Source of the DNA: Isosphaeraceae bacterium
GTDB taxonomy: Bacteria; Planctomycetota; Planctomycetia; Isosphaerales; Isosphaeraceae
Length of the DNA stretch: 64,000 bases
Assembly: GCA_021324445.1 (NCBI GenBank)
Contig: JAJPJC010000040.1
Span: forward strand, 20,542-84,541
Direction of reading: 5' to 3'
Positions 35,213 through 43,763 of the stretch are shown here, piece by piece. The notes under the pieces are model-generated. The model saw nothing but the letters and a program-made list of their open reading frames with translations, searched no databases and had not been told where the DNA came from. The translations under genes and the position numbers were made by a program. Within the stretch, counting starts at the first letter, position 1; the number at the start of each line of letters is the position of its first letter.

Positions 35213-36247
35213 ATGACAGAGAACTCGCCTGCCTCCAACGGGAGGCTCGACCTCTCGGTCCTGATCCCGGTCTACAATGAGGTCGACAACGTCGAGCCGC
35301 TCCACGACGAGCTGGACACGGTCCTGCGTCCGGGGCCGTCGAGCTACGAGCTGATCTTCGTCAACGACGGCTCGACCGACGGCACGGCCGCCCGGCTGGA
35401 GGCGATCCAGCGGCGGGATCCGGAACACGTCCGGGTCGCGCTGTTGCGGCGCAACTGCGGCCAGACCGCGGCGTTGTCGGCCGCGCTCGATCTGGCGCGG
35501 GGCGAGGTCCTCATTCCCATCGACGGCGACCGCCAGAACGACCCGGCCGACATTCCCCGGCTGCTGGAGGCGCTGAAGGCCGGTTACGATGTCGTCTCGG
35601 GCTGGCGCAAGGACCGCAAGGACGCCCTCCTCTCGCGGAAGATCCCCTCGCGGATCGCCAACCGACTGGTGGCGCGGCTCTCGGGCGTGCCGCTGCACGA
35701 CTTCGGCTGCACGTTGAAAGCTTATCGCCGCCGCGTGCTCGAAGGCGTGCGACTCTATGGCGAGATGCACCGGTTCATCCCGATCTTCGCCGCCTGGCAG
35801 GGCGCGCGGGTCACCGAGCTGGTCGTCAACCATCGCCCACGGACCGCCGGCAAGACCAAGTACGGCCTGGGCCGGACCTTCAACGTCGTCCTCGACTTGA
35901 TCCTGATCCGCTTCCTCCAGCGCTACGGGCAGCGGCCCCTCCACTTCTTCGGCCGGTTCGGGCTCTGGTCGTTCGGCCTCAGCGTGTTCTGCTTCCTGGC
36001 GATGCTCTACTTCAAGTACATCTTCCCCTGGTTCAACTTCTGGGGCGTCAAACTACCCCGCAAGGACTTCGTCGAGACGCCACTCCCCTCCTTGACGGTC
36101 ATGTTCTTCCTGGCCGGCGTCGTGAGCATCTTGCTCGGCATCCAGTCCGAGCTGGTCATGCGGACCTACTATGAAGCCCAGGGCAAGACGACGTACCTAC
36201 TCGGCGAGATCCGGCAGGGGACGCAGCCGGATCAGCGCGACCCGTGA
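35213..36247 (+). CDS. Family 2 glycosyltransferase (GtrB/ArnC/DPM1-like) with two membrane helices
   Basis: 344 residues. The GT-A domain has LSVLIPVYNEVDNV, ELIFVNDGSTDGT, IPIDGDRQNDPADIP (the DxD-type site) and GCTLKAYRRRV. Two C-terminal transmembrane helices lie near 245-270 and 290-315. This is the architecture of polyprenyl-phosphate sugar transferases. It starts at the ATG directly abutting the isomerase stop, so the two are co-translated; a lipid-linked sugar made from the product of the upstream enzymes is a reasonable inference. Confidence 0.92.
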   Translation: MTENSPASNGRLDLSVLIPVYNEVDNVEPLHDELDTVLRPGPSSYELIFVNDGSTDGTAARLEAIQRRDPEHVRVALLRRNCGQTAALSAALDLARGEVLIPIDGDRQNDPADIPRLLEALKAGYDVVSGWRKDRKDALLSRKIPSRIANRLVARLSGVPLHDFGCTLKAYRRRVLEGVRLYGEMHRFIPIFAAWQGARVTELVVNHRPRTAGKTKYGLGRTFNVVLDLILIRFLQRYGQRPLHFFGRFGLWSFGLSVFCFLAMLYFKYIFPWFNFWGVKLPRKDFVETPLPSLTVMFFLAGVVSILLGIQSELVMRTYYEAQGKTTYLLGEIRQGTQPDQRDP

Positions 36248-36371
36248 CTCAGCGCATCCGTCGCGCGAGCTTGGCCCCTGGCCGGCGTGCCCGATGCCGA
36301 CGTTGATCGACGTCCGGACCTCGGGTTCACGTCGGTAGCAGTCCGATGTATGATTGGGAGAGGCCCGCTCC

Positions 36372-36749
36372 GTGAACCTGATTCCCCTCGGGCGATTCTC
36401 TCGATTAGGCAGGTCTACCAGGAAGATTCCAATCTTGGTCGAACCCATCGAAAACGCCGGATACCGGGCCACGAGTGGACCACCCTTGGCGGCCTCGGTT
36501 GAGGGGGCGACCCGCCAGGAGGCCCTCGATCGACTCCACGCGGAGATCGATCGCCGCAGGGCGGACGGGGCGGTCGTCATGCCCTTGGACATCACCACGA
36601 CCGAGGAGAATCCTTGGCTCGCGATGGCCGGGATGTTCCGGAACAATCCCCGCTTCGACGAGTGGCAAGCGGCGATCGAGGAAAACCGGCGCAAGCTCGA
36701 TGAGGAGGATCCCCTTCTCACATGGGAGGAGGATCCCCCCCTGCCATGA
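36372..36749 (+). CDS. HicB-like antitoxin of a PIN toxin pair
   Basis: About 125 residues if GTG 36372 is used; the start is uncertain because the recognisable part begins at KIPILVEPIENAGYRATSG. That is the opening strand of HicB-type antitoxins, followed by EGATRQEALDRLHAEIDRR and an acidic tail. The stop overlaps the downstream PIN start as ATGA. The partner toxin is frameshifted (next entry), so this module may be non-functional. Confidence 0.55.
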   Translation: MNLIPLGRFSRLGRSTRKIPILVEPIENAGYRATSGPPLAASVEGATRQEALDRLHAEIDRRRADGAVVMPLDITTTEENPWLAMAGMFRNNPRFDEWQAAIEENRRKLDEEDPLLTWEEDPPLP

Positions 36750-37167
36750 CCCCGTACATCCTCGATACAGATATCCTGTCGTTATACCAGCGGGGTCATC
36801 CCAAGGTGCGGCAGCAGTGCCGGGCTCGGCCAACGCGTCATCTGGCGATCACGGTCATCAGCGTGGAGGAGCAGCTCTCCGGCTGGTACACCGCGATCCG
36901 GAAAGCCCGGAGCCCGGACGACTTGGCCCTGGCCTACGAAAGCCTGGCGGACTCGCAATTCGAAGCATGGCTCGCTTGGCGATTCTCCCCTTCACGACTG
37001 CGGCGATCGCGCGATCTCAGTACCTCATCGGCCTGAGACTGAACGTCAGACATACGGATCTACGAATCGCCGCCATCGTCTTGGAGCACGGCGGCACCCT
37101 CGTCACCCGCAACGCCCGGGACTTCAGCCGCGTCCCAGGCCTGGTGCTGGAGGACTGGTCAATCTGA
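36746..37167 (+). pseudogene. Frameshifted PIN-domain (VapC-like) toxin
   Basis: The first frame gives MTPYILDTDILSLYQRGHP to LAYESLADS with the opening PIN Asp pair and the EEQLSGWYTAIRKA helix. The rest continues in a different frame: LAILPFTTAAIARSQYL, LNVRHTDLRIAAIVLEHGGT and LVTRNARDFSRVPGLVLEDW. The frame change falls near 36955-36975. Both halves are strongly PIN-like, so the gene was intact recently. The end overlaps the convergent PhyH gene by 9 bp. Confidence 0.7.
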
Positions 37168-37947
37168 GTCCGCCGTGTACCACTCCAGCCCGCCGGGGAG
37201 TTCTTCGGCGGCGTACTCGAGATGGATCACGCGGCGATGCCCCTGGCCTGTGCCGGATGCCGAAGCGTGCAGGAGCAACGGCCGCATGATCACGGCACCT
37301 CCCGCCGGGACGAGGCAGTCGACGGCCATCGAGCCGGCGCGAGCCGACCAGGTCGCGATCGCTCCCGGATCGACCTGGCCGGCGGCATGCGAGCCGGGCA
37401 GTACCCGCATCGGTCCGCTTTCCGGCCCGCAGTCATCGAGGTGGAGGCGGACCGTCACCATCCGCGCCAGCAACTCCGCGGGCGCAAGGGCGTGAGCGAT
37501 TCCTCCCTTGAGCGTCCACGGTCCGAAACCCGGCACATCCAAGCGACGACGGACGGCGATCGTCCGGTCCTGGTGCCAGGGGAGATTCCAGTTGGCACTC
37601 GGCGTCTTGTCAAAGAAGAGGCCCCGCACCGCGAAGGCACCCGGTCCGAGGATCGGCTCGACGATCGTCATCAACGAGGCCGAACGCGCCAGCCGGCGGA
37701 CCTCGGCGACCCGCCAGAGCAAGTCGCGTCCCCCGTAAACCTCGCCCCGCCGGTCGAGCCGGCCATCGTGCTCGCCCATCGCGTACGTCCGCGTCGCCTC
37801 GAGCAGCTCGGCCACCTGATCGGGCGACAGAACGTGGTCGAGAATCGCGAATCCCTCCCGGTCAAAGCGCTCGAACCGGCGCGCGATCAGTTCAGCGGTC
37901 GCAATCAAGGCCGAGACTCCGCGGGTTGACCTGGCAGGCAGGGTCAT
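37159..37947 (-). CDS. Phytanoyl-CoA dioxygenase (PhyH)-type Fe(II)/2OG oxygenase
   Basis: 262 residues from ATG 37947; a longer frame upstream is antisense to the TPR protein gene start and unlikely. The double-stranded beta-helix is supported by GFAILDHVLSPDQVAELL, the iron-binding NLPWHQDRTIAV (HxD), VRLHLDDCGPESGPMRVLPGSH and the late His/Arg in HASASGTGQGHRRVIHLEY (split). Likely an alpha-ketoglutarate-dependent hydroxylase of an unknown small molecule. It stands alone. Confidence 0.85.
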   Translation of the reverse strand: MTLPARSTRGVSALIATAELIARRFERFDREGFAILDHVLSPDQVAELLEATRTYAMGEHDGRLDRRGEVYGGRDLLWRVAEVRRLARSASLMTIVEPILGPGAFAVRGLFFDKTPSANWNLPWHQDRTIAVRRRLDVPGFGPWTLKGGIAHALAPAELLARMVTVRLHLDDCGPESGPMRVLPGSHAAGQVDPGAIATWSARAGSMAVDCLVPAGGAVIMRPLLLHASASGTGQGHRRVIHLEYAAEELPGGLEWYTADSD

Positions 37948-38089
37948 CGTGATGCGGGGAGTTTCGACGAAATCCCCGACCTTGGCCAGCCCAGTTGGCC
38001 GGTGGAGGCCAGCGGCTCGCGGGAGAGCCCTCCCCGAGGCCCGGCCGACTTTGGTAAGGTGGAAGGAACAAGCCGAGGAGGGTCCAGGC

Positions 38090-40993
38090 ATGGGATATGG
38101 CATCGTGATGGTGGTGGCGACGATCGTCGTCCAGCAGCCGGCGTCGAAGGCGGAGGAGAAGGGGAAGGCCAAGGCGCCCTCGGCCGCCGTCGAGACGAAG
38201 CTGAAGGAGGCGCGGCGGCTCTTGCAGAACGGTCGCTACGCCGAGGCCGAGGAAGCCTTCACGGCCATTCCGGCCGAGGCGAAGAAAGAGCCGGGGGGGC
38301 TCTCGCCGGCACACAAGGTCGCGATGGCCCTGGGCCTGGCCGAGTGCCAGTCCAGCCAGGGGGAATACGCCAAGGCGATCGAGGGACTCAAGGCGGCCGC
38401 GGCGGCGGAACCCAAGAGCGCCGACCTGCCGGCGCGGCTGGCCGAGCTGTACCTGACGCGGGGCGACTGGGAGGCCGCCGAGACGGCGATGCGCCAGGCC
38501 GAGAAGCTCGACCCCGACCACTTGCTGGCCCGGTTCGTCGAGGCGCGCCTCCTGGAGCTGCGCGGCGAGATCGACAAGGCCGTCGTCGCCTGGAAATGGT
38601 TCGTCGACCGCCACAACGAACAGCGGCCGGAGATCATCCGCAACGCCGCGGCCCTCCTCCTGGTCGGCCAGGCGGCGGAGCGCTACTACCGCGCCAGCGC
38701 GCGCGGCGAGGAGCTCAGCGACTCGCTCAACGACGTGATCAATGAGATCTATGAAGGAGCCCTGCGCGTCGACCCCAACTGCTGGCAAGCGCCCTGGCTG
38801 GAAGGGCGGCTGTTCCTCTCGGCCTACAACGAGCGGGCCGCGGCACGCGAGCTGGCCCGCGCCCAGCAGATCAACCCGCTCTCGCCCGAGGTGCTCGCGA
38901 CGCTCGGCCAGGCCGACTTGCAGGGCTACCGCCTGGCCTCGGGCCGGGCCAAGGCCGAGCGCGCCCTGGCCATCAACCCCCACTTCGCGCCGGCCTACGT
39001 CCTGCTGGCAGACCTGAACATCTCCGACGAGCGGTTCGTCGAGGCCAACGCCGCGGCGAAGAAGGCGGTCGCCGAGAATCCCCGCGACGAGGAAGCCCTG
39101 GGGCGGTTGGCCGCCTCCTGCCGCCTGCTGGTCGACCCCGTCGGCGCGGCCGCGGCCGAGCTGGCGGCCCTGGGCAACAACCCCCGGCCCGCCACCTTCT
39201 ACGCCGCCCTGGGGGAACGCCTGGCCGACCGCCGCAAGTACCACTCCGCCGAGCGCGCCTTCCTGCTGGCCGCCGCCGCCGATCCCGCCCGCGCCGAGGC
39301 CCCGATCGGGCTGGGCATGCTCTACATGCAGGTCGGTCGCGAGTCCGAGGCCAAGAGCCTCTTCGACGCCGCCTTCGCTGCCGACCCCTTCAACGTCCGC
39401 GCCGACAACATGATGAAGGTCCTGCGGCACATGGCCGCCTATGCCCCCATCGAGTCCCGGCACTTCAGCGTCCTGGTCGACCCGACCCAGGACGAGCTGC
39501 TGGGCCGGTACATGGCGCGCTACCTGGAATCGATCTACGCGACCTTGACCTCGCGGTTCGGCTACGTCCCGCCGGCCAAGACCAAGATCGAGATCCTCAA
39601 GAACCACCAGTGGTTCAGCGGCCGGACGATCGGCCTCCCCTTCGTCCCCACGGTGGGCGCCTGCACCGGCCGGGTCGTGGCCCTGGCCAGCCCCCGGGCG
39701 ACCAAGATGCCCTTCAACTGGGCCCGGGTGCTCACCCACGAGGTCACCCACGTCATCACCTTGCAGCAGACCGAGTTCAACATCCCCCACTGGTACACCG
39801 AGGCCCTGGCCGTCGAGAGCGAGGGCTTCCCCCGCCCCCAGGACTGGAACCGGATGCTCCTGGAACGCGTGCCGAGCCGGCAGAAGCTCCTGAACCTCGA
39901 CACCATCAATCTCGGCTTCATCCGGCCCAAGGAGCCGGAAGACCGCCAGTTGGCGTACTGCCAGGCCCAGCTCTACGCCCGTTACATGCTCAAGCGGTTC
40001 GGCGACGATGCCCTGATCAAGATGCTCATGGCCTATCGCCGGGGACTCACCACTGACCGCGCCATCACCGCGTGCTTCCACGTCGCCAAGGACGACTTCG
40101 AGAAGGGCTACCTGTCCTACCTGGACGAAGTAGTCAAGACCATCCGCACCCGGGTCAGCGAGGAAGAACCGGTCAAGTTCTCGCAGTTGGAGCGCCAGCT
40201 CAAGGCGAAGCCCGACGACCCCGAGCTGAACGCGCGGATGGCCTACGAGCACTTCGCCCGGCGGAACTACGCGGAAGCCCGGCCGTTCGCCGACAAGGCG
40301 CTGGAGCTCAAGCCGCACCATCCGCTGGCCAGCTACGTCAAGGCCCGGCTGTTGCAGTCGATCGGCGACCGCCCCGAGGCGATCCTCGCGGTGCTCGAGC
40401 CGGCGCTGGATCCGAAGCGGCCCAACGAGCGGGTGATCGATCTCCTGGCCCAGCTCAAGATGGAGGCCGGCCAGCTCGACGAGGCGGCGTCGCTCTACGA
40501 GCTGGCGCGGAAGGACGATCCCTATCACACCAAGTGGATCGCCGGGTTGGCCCGGGTCCACCTGCGGCAGAAGGAGACGGCCAAGTTCCTCAACGACCTG
40601 GCGATGATCGCGGCCAACGATGCCGATGACCTCGCGGTCCGCAAGGCGCTGGCCGAACGCTACCTGGCCCAGGGAAACGCCGCGGCGTCCGAGAAATGGG
40701 CCAACGAGTGCTTGCACATCGACGTCTATGACCCGACCGTCCACGTCCTCCTGGCCGACGCCCGGGCCGCCGGCCGGAAGTTCGGCGAGGCGATCGAGGA
40801 ATACCAAACCGCATTGGAGCTGAAGGCCAAGAAGCCCAACGACCTGAAGGTCAAGCTGGCCCGGGCCCAACTGGGCAAGGGCGACCGCGACGCCGCCAGG
40901 GCCACGCTCGACGGCATCCTCAAGGAGGATCCCGAGCACCCCGAGGCCAAGGCGCTCCGGGAGGAGATCGAGAACGCGAAGAAGAAGGGATGA
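38090..40993 (+). CDS. Large TPR protein with HExxH metallopeptidase (peptidase MA-like) domain
   Basis: 967 residues from ATG 38090, following GAGGAGGG. A short hydrophobic N-terminus suggests export. TPR repeats fill about 30-440. A gluzincin-type domain at about 455-700 carries LTHEVTHVITLQQ (HExxH) near 549 and WYTEALAVESEG, whose Glu is the third zinc ligand. A second TPR block covers about 705-965. The arrangement is common in planctomycetes and may be a protein-quality peptidase. The DUF433 gene starts 3 nt after its stop. Confidence 0.88.
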   Translation: MGYGIVMVVATIVVQQPASKAEEKGKAKAPSAAVETKLKEARRLLQNGRYAEAEEAFTAIPAEAKKEPGGLSPAHKVAMALGLAECQSSQGEYAKAIEGLKAAAAAEPKSADLPARLAELYLTRGDWEAAETAMRQAEKLDPDHLLARFVEARLLELRGEIDKAVVAWKWFVDRHNEQRPEIIRNAAALLLVGQAAERYYRASARGEELSDSLNDVINEIYEGALRVDPNCWQAPWLEGRLFLSAYNERAAARELARAQQINPLSPEVLATLGQADLQGYRLASGRAKAERALAINPHFAPAYVLLADLNISDERFVEANAAAKKAVAENPRDEEALGRLAASCRLLVDPVGAAAAELAALGNNPRPATFYAALGERLADRRKYHSAERAFLLAAAADPARAEAPIGLGMLYMQVGRESEAKSLFDAAFAADPFNVRADNMMKVLRHMAAYAPIESRHFSVLVDPTQDELLGRYMARYLESIYATLTSRFGYVPPAKTKIEILKNHQWFSGRTIGLPFVPTVGACTGRVVALASPRATKMPFNWARVLTHEVTHVITLQQTEFNIPHWYTEALAVESEGFPRPQDWNRMLLERVPSRQKLLNLDTINLGFIRPKEPEDRQLAYCQAQLYARYMLKRFGDDALIKMLMAYRRGLTTDRAITACFHVAKDDFEKGYLSYLDEVVKTIRTRVSEEEPVKFSQLERQLKAKPDDPELNARMAYEHFARRNYAEARPFADKALELKPHHPLASYVKARLLQSIGDRPEAILAVLEPALDPKRPNERVIDLLAQLKMEAGQLDEAASLYELARKDDPYHTKWIAGLARVHLRQKETAKFLNDLAMIAANDADDLAVRKALAERYLAQGNAAASEKWANECLHIDVYDPTVHVLLADARAAGRKFGEAIEEYQTALELKAKKPNDLKVKLARAQLGKGDRDAARATLDGILKEDPEHPEAKALREEIENAKKKG

Positions 40994-40996
40994 TCG

Positions 40997-41227
40997 ATGG
41001 ACTGGCGCGACCGGATCGAAGTGAACCCGAAGATCCTGGTTGGTAAACCCGTGATCAAGGGGACTCGGCTCGCCGTCGAGCACATCCTCGAGTTGCTGGC
41101 TCAGGGGTGGACCCTCGAGCAGGTCCTCAAGAGTTATCCGCAGTTGACCGAGGTCGACATTCGGGCGGCGCTGTCTTATGCGGCTGAGATGTACAAGGGA
41201 GGCGGAGGTCCGGAGATACCTGCGTGA
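40997..41227 (+). CDS. DUF433 small protein
   Basis: 76 residues with the DUF433 pattern: RIEVNPKILVGKPVIKGTRL, VEHILELLAQGWTLEQVL and DIRAALSYA. DUF433 proteins often act as antitoxins of DUF5615 PIN-type toxins, but no such toxin follows; the next gene is a sulfatase starting 7 nt later. It may be an orphan. Confidence 0.85.
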   Translation: MDWRDRIEVNPKILVGKPVIKGTRLAVEHILELLAQGWTLEQVLKSYPQLTEVDIRAALSYAAEMYKGGGGPEIPA

Positions 41228-41234
41228 CCAACCG

Positions 41235-42575
41235 ATGGTGTCCACCTTGAAGGTCTTGCCCAGCAGTGTGATCCTCCTGGCCGGCCTGGCCGGCTTGACG
41301 TCGTACGCGTTTGCCGCCGAGGGCGATCGCCCGCCCAACGTCGTGCTGATCATCGCCGACGACATGGGCTGGACCGACTACGGCTTCATGGGTCATCCTC
41401 GGATCCACACGCCCCGGCTCGATCGCCTGGCGAGCCAGAGCCTGGTCTTTCGCCGCGGTTATGTCACGAGCAGCCTCTGCTCGCCGAGCCTGGCCAGCAT
41501 CCTGACCGGCCGGTATCCTCATCAGCATAAGATCACGAGCAACGACCCTCCGCTCCCGCCCGGTGTGGACGAGCGCGCGGCCCCGCGCGATCCCGAGTTC
41601 CTGGCCCGTCGGCGGGCGATGATCCAGGTCTTCGACGACATGCCGGCCTTGCCGCGGCTGCTGGCATCGAAGGACTATCTCAGCTTCCAGTCGGGTAAGT
41701 GGTGGGGCGGTTCGTATCAGCGTGGCGGCTTCACGCACGGCATGACCCACGGGGAACCGGACCGCGGCGGCCGCCACGGCGACGCCGGGCTGGCGATCGG
41801 CCGCCGGGGGATGAAGCCCGTCTTCCTGTTCATCGAGCTGGCCGAAGTGCGCAAGGCCCCGTTCTTCCTCTGGTACGCGCCGATGATGCCCCACCAGCCG
41901 CACAATCCCCCGGAACGGCTCCTGGCCCATTACCGCGAGACGGCCCCGTCGCCGGCGGTCGCGAAATACTGGGCCATGTGCGAGTGGTTCGACGAGACCT
42001 GTGGGGAGCTGCTCGACTTCCTCGACGCCCAGAAGCTCGCCCAGGACACCCTGGTGATCTTCCTGGCTGACAACGGCTGGATCCAGGATCCCCAGGCGGA
42101 GCGGTCCGCGCCCCGTTCGAAGCAGTCGCCGTACGACGGCGGCCTCCGGACCCCGATCCTGGTGCGCTGGCCGGGCAAGGTCGCGGCTCAGATCTGTGAC
42201 ACCCCGGTCAGCGCGATCGACATCGCGCCGACGGTCCTCCAGGCCGCCGGGATCGAGCGGCCGGCCGGGCTGGAGGGAATCAACCTGCTCGACGCCAAGG
42301 CCGTCGCCGGCCGCCCGGCCATCTTCGGCGCGGTCTTCACCCACAATGCCGTCGATATCCATGATCCGGCGTCCAGCCTGCGGTCTCGCTGGATCGTCGC
42401 CGGCGATTGGAAGCTGATCGCCCCCGATCGCCGCAATACCCCCGATGGCGTCGTCGAGCTCTTCGACGTGGGCCACGACCCGGGTGAGACCCGCAACCTG
42501 GCGGGCGAACACCGCCAGCGCGTGGTCGACCTGATGGCCCGGCTCGACGCCTGGTGGGCGGCCGGTCCCCGGTAA
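41235..42575 (+). CDS. Exported sulfatase with non-canonical CxPxL site
   Basis: 446 residues from ATG 41235 with a signal peptide (VILLAGLAGLTSYAFAAE). The sulfatase fold is clear: NVVLIIADDMGWTDYGFMG (metal Asp pair), HTPRLDRLASQ, the TGRYPHQHKI region, FFLWYAPMMPHQPH and IFLADNGW (late metal site). The activation motif reads CSPSL from C82 instead of CxPxR. The Arg is important for formylglycine-generating enzyme recognition in the canonical motif; CxPSL variants do occur in planctomycete sulfatases. The substrate is probably a sulfated polysaccharide or related ester. Confidence 0.88.
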   Translation: MVSTLKVLPSSVILLAGLAGLTSYAFAAEGDRPPNVVLIIADDMGWTDYGFMGHPRIHTPRLDRLASQSLVFRRGYVTSSLCSPSLASILTGRYPHQHKITSNDPPLPPGVDERAAPRDPEFLARRRAMIQVFDDMPALPRLLASKDYLSFQSGKWWGGSYQRGGFTHGMTHGEPDRGGRHGDAGLAIGRRGMKPVFLFIELAEVRKAPFFLWYAPMMPHQPHNPPERLLAHYRETAPSPAVAKYWAMCEWFDETCGELLDFLDAQKLAQDTLVIFLADNGWIQDPQAERSAPRSKQSPYDGGLRTPILVRWPGKVAAQICDTPVSAIDIAPTVLQAAGIERPAGLEGINLLDAKAVAGRPAIFGAVFTHNAVDIHDPASSLRSRWIVAGDWKLIAPDRRNTPDGVVELFDVGHDPGETRNLAGEHRQRVVDLMARLDAWWAAGPR

Positions 42576-42622
42576 TCGCGATTGCCCTCGCACGCGACGG
42601 CTCGCGGCTTTAAGATGGTCTC

Positions 42623-42952
42623 ATGAACGTGCCAACCCCAACCGCGAGCGGCTTGACACTTTCCGCCTTGCAGACGATCATCTTACAAATGTACGGCGAG
42701 AAGGACGCGGCGCGCGGCGACGCGGCCACGTTCCTCTGGCTGACCGAGGAGTTTGGCGAGCTGGCCACGGCGCTGCGCTCGGGCACCCGCGACGAGCTGG
42801 CCGCGGAGATGGCCGACGTCCTGGCCTGGCTGGCCACTCTGGCCAACATCCGGGGCATCGACCTGGAAGCAGCCGTCGTGCGCAAGTACGGCCGGGCCTG
42901 CCCGGGATGCAACGCCATGCCCTGCGCCTGCGACCCGGCGGAGAAACCCTGA
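42623..42952 (+). CDS. MazG-like nucleotide pyrophosphohydrolase
   Basis: 109 residues. The all-alpha MazG site is present as LTEEFGELATALRSG with the first Glu pair and LAAEMADVLAWLATLANI with the E..D pair. The C-terminal CPGCNAMPCACDP adds four Cys that could bind a metal, unusual for the core domain but seen in some bacterial homologues. It would hydrolyse (d)NTPs to NMP and pyrophosphate. Confidence 0.88.
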   Translation: MNVPTPTASGLTLSALQTIILQMYGEKDAARGDAATFLWLTEEFGELATALRSGTRDELAAEMADVLAWLATLANIRGIDLEAAVVRKYGRACPGCNAMPCACDPAEKP

Positions 42953-42991
42953 TGGCGCGGAGCGCCGACCCGCTTGGGCCCGGGAGGCGCC

Positions 42992-43492
42992 ATGAGATTC
43001 CTCCCGGATCATTATGTCGAGGCCGCATCGGAACGGATCGAACCAGCAGTGGACCTCTTTCGTATAGGGCACTACTCGCTCGCACTGGACACCGCCGGCC
43101 GGGCGGTGGAATGCCTTCTCCGAGCTTACTTCTTCCGAAGAAACGGCGTGGACGCGAAGCTCGAGGGGGCGCATGACATCCTCAAGCTATTCAGGGCCAG
43201 CGGCCTCAAGGAAATTGCCTTGGGAGCCCACCAGCGGCGCGGCGATTCCGAAGGCCAGAGCGAACGCTTCGGTCGAGCACTGGGAGCCGACATTCACGAC
43301 GTCGGGCAGATCTGGTCCGACGACCTTCGCTACGCTTCCGAGAGTCGCCTCAGGACTCATCTCAGGCAGATGAATCTTCACCGGGGTGTGAAGGGGGATT
43401 TCCTCAAGTTCAACGCCCAGCGGCTGGTCGAAGCCGCTCGCCGGATTGTCGCCGAAGGAGTTGAGCGATGGAGTGACTCGAAGAGAAAGTAA
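42992..43492 (+). CDS. HEPN-like domain protein
   Basis: 166 residues from ATG 42992 behind GGAGGC. All-helical, with IGHYSLALDTAGRAVECLLR, AYFFRRNG and a late AQRLVEAARRIVAEG; this resembles a HEPN domain, often RNase or toxin-like when it carries Rx4-6H. A possible match is R124-x4-H129 in RTHLRQMNLH, but it is not certain. The 3' end overlaps the following small gene by 25 bases. Confidence 0.55.
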   Translation: MRFLPDHYVEAASERIEPAVDLFRIGHYSLALDTAGRAVECLLRAYFFRRNGVDAKLEGAHDILKLFRASGLKEIALGAHQRRGDSEGQSERFGRALGADIHDVGQIWSDDLRYASESRLRTHLRQMNLHRGVKGDFLKFNAQRLVEAARRIVAEGVERWSDSKRK

Positions 43493-43716
43493 GCAGACTT
43501 CTGCAACAGCGGTTTGGCCGGAGGGCCAAGGTCGAGCTTGATAGTAATGCCGACGGCATCATCGGGAAAGTCATCTCGACGAAGTTTCGCGGTGTCGACA
43601 CGAGGGATCGTATGGACATGGTCTATGACACCTTGGATGACTCGTTGACCCCCGAGGAAACGCGGCGAATCGTGATCATCGGACCCTACACTCCCGAGGA
43701 AACCCGAGACGATTGA
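43468..43716 (+). pseudogene. Small gene with in-frame TGA at codon 3
   Basis: AAGGAG lies 7 nt before ATG 43468, but the codons read ATG GAG TGA CTC GAA. From CTC onward there are 79 codons of well-behaved protein: LEEKVSRLLQQRFGRRAKVE, then VISTKFRGVDTRDRMDMVYD and LTPEETRRIVIIGPYTPEE. There is no ATG, GTG or TTG between the TGA and mid-gene. A TGG-to-TGA nonsense change, a sequencing error or use of a rare start (CTG 43501) are possible. It overlaps the HEPN gene end and could be its partner. Length compares with short uncharacterised proteins. Confidence 0.5.
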
Positions 43717-43763
43717 ATCTCCGGTCCCGATCCACTCTTTGCCCACAGGAATCGCCATCTTCC

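Noticed and set aside
37892..41365. A 1,157-codon open frame on the minus strand across the TPR metallopeptidase gene.
   Set aside because: It is antisense to a gene with clear TPR and HExxH motifs. GC-rich third positions keep the opposite frame open; its product is low-complexity Leu/Gly/Val/Arg.
43474..43476. A second selenocysteine codon in the small gene after the HEPN-like gene.
   Set aside because: No hairpin with a G/GU-containing loop stands out 16-37 nt downstream, and codon 3 is an implausible place for Sec with no Cys-type context.
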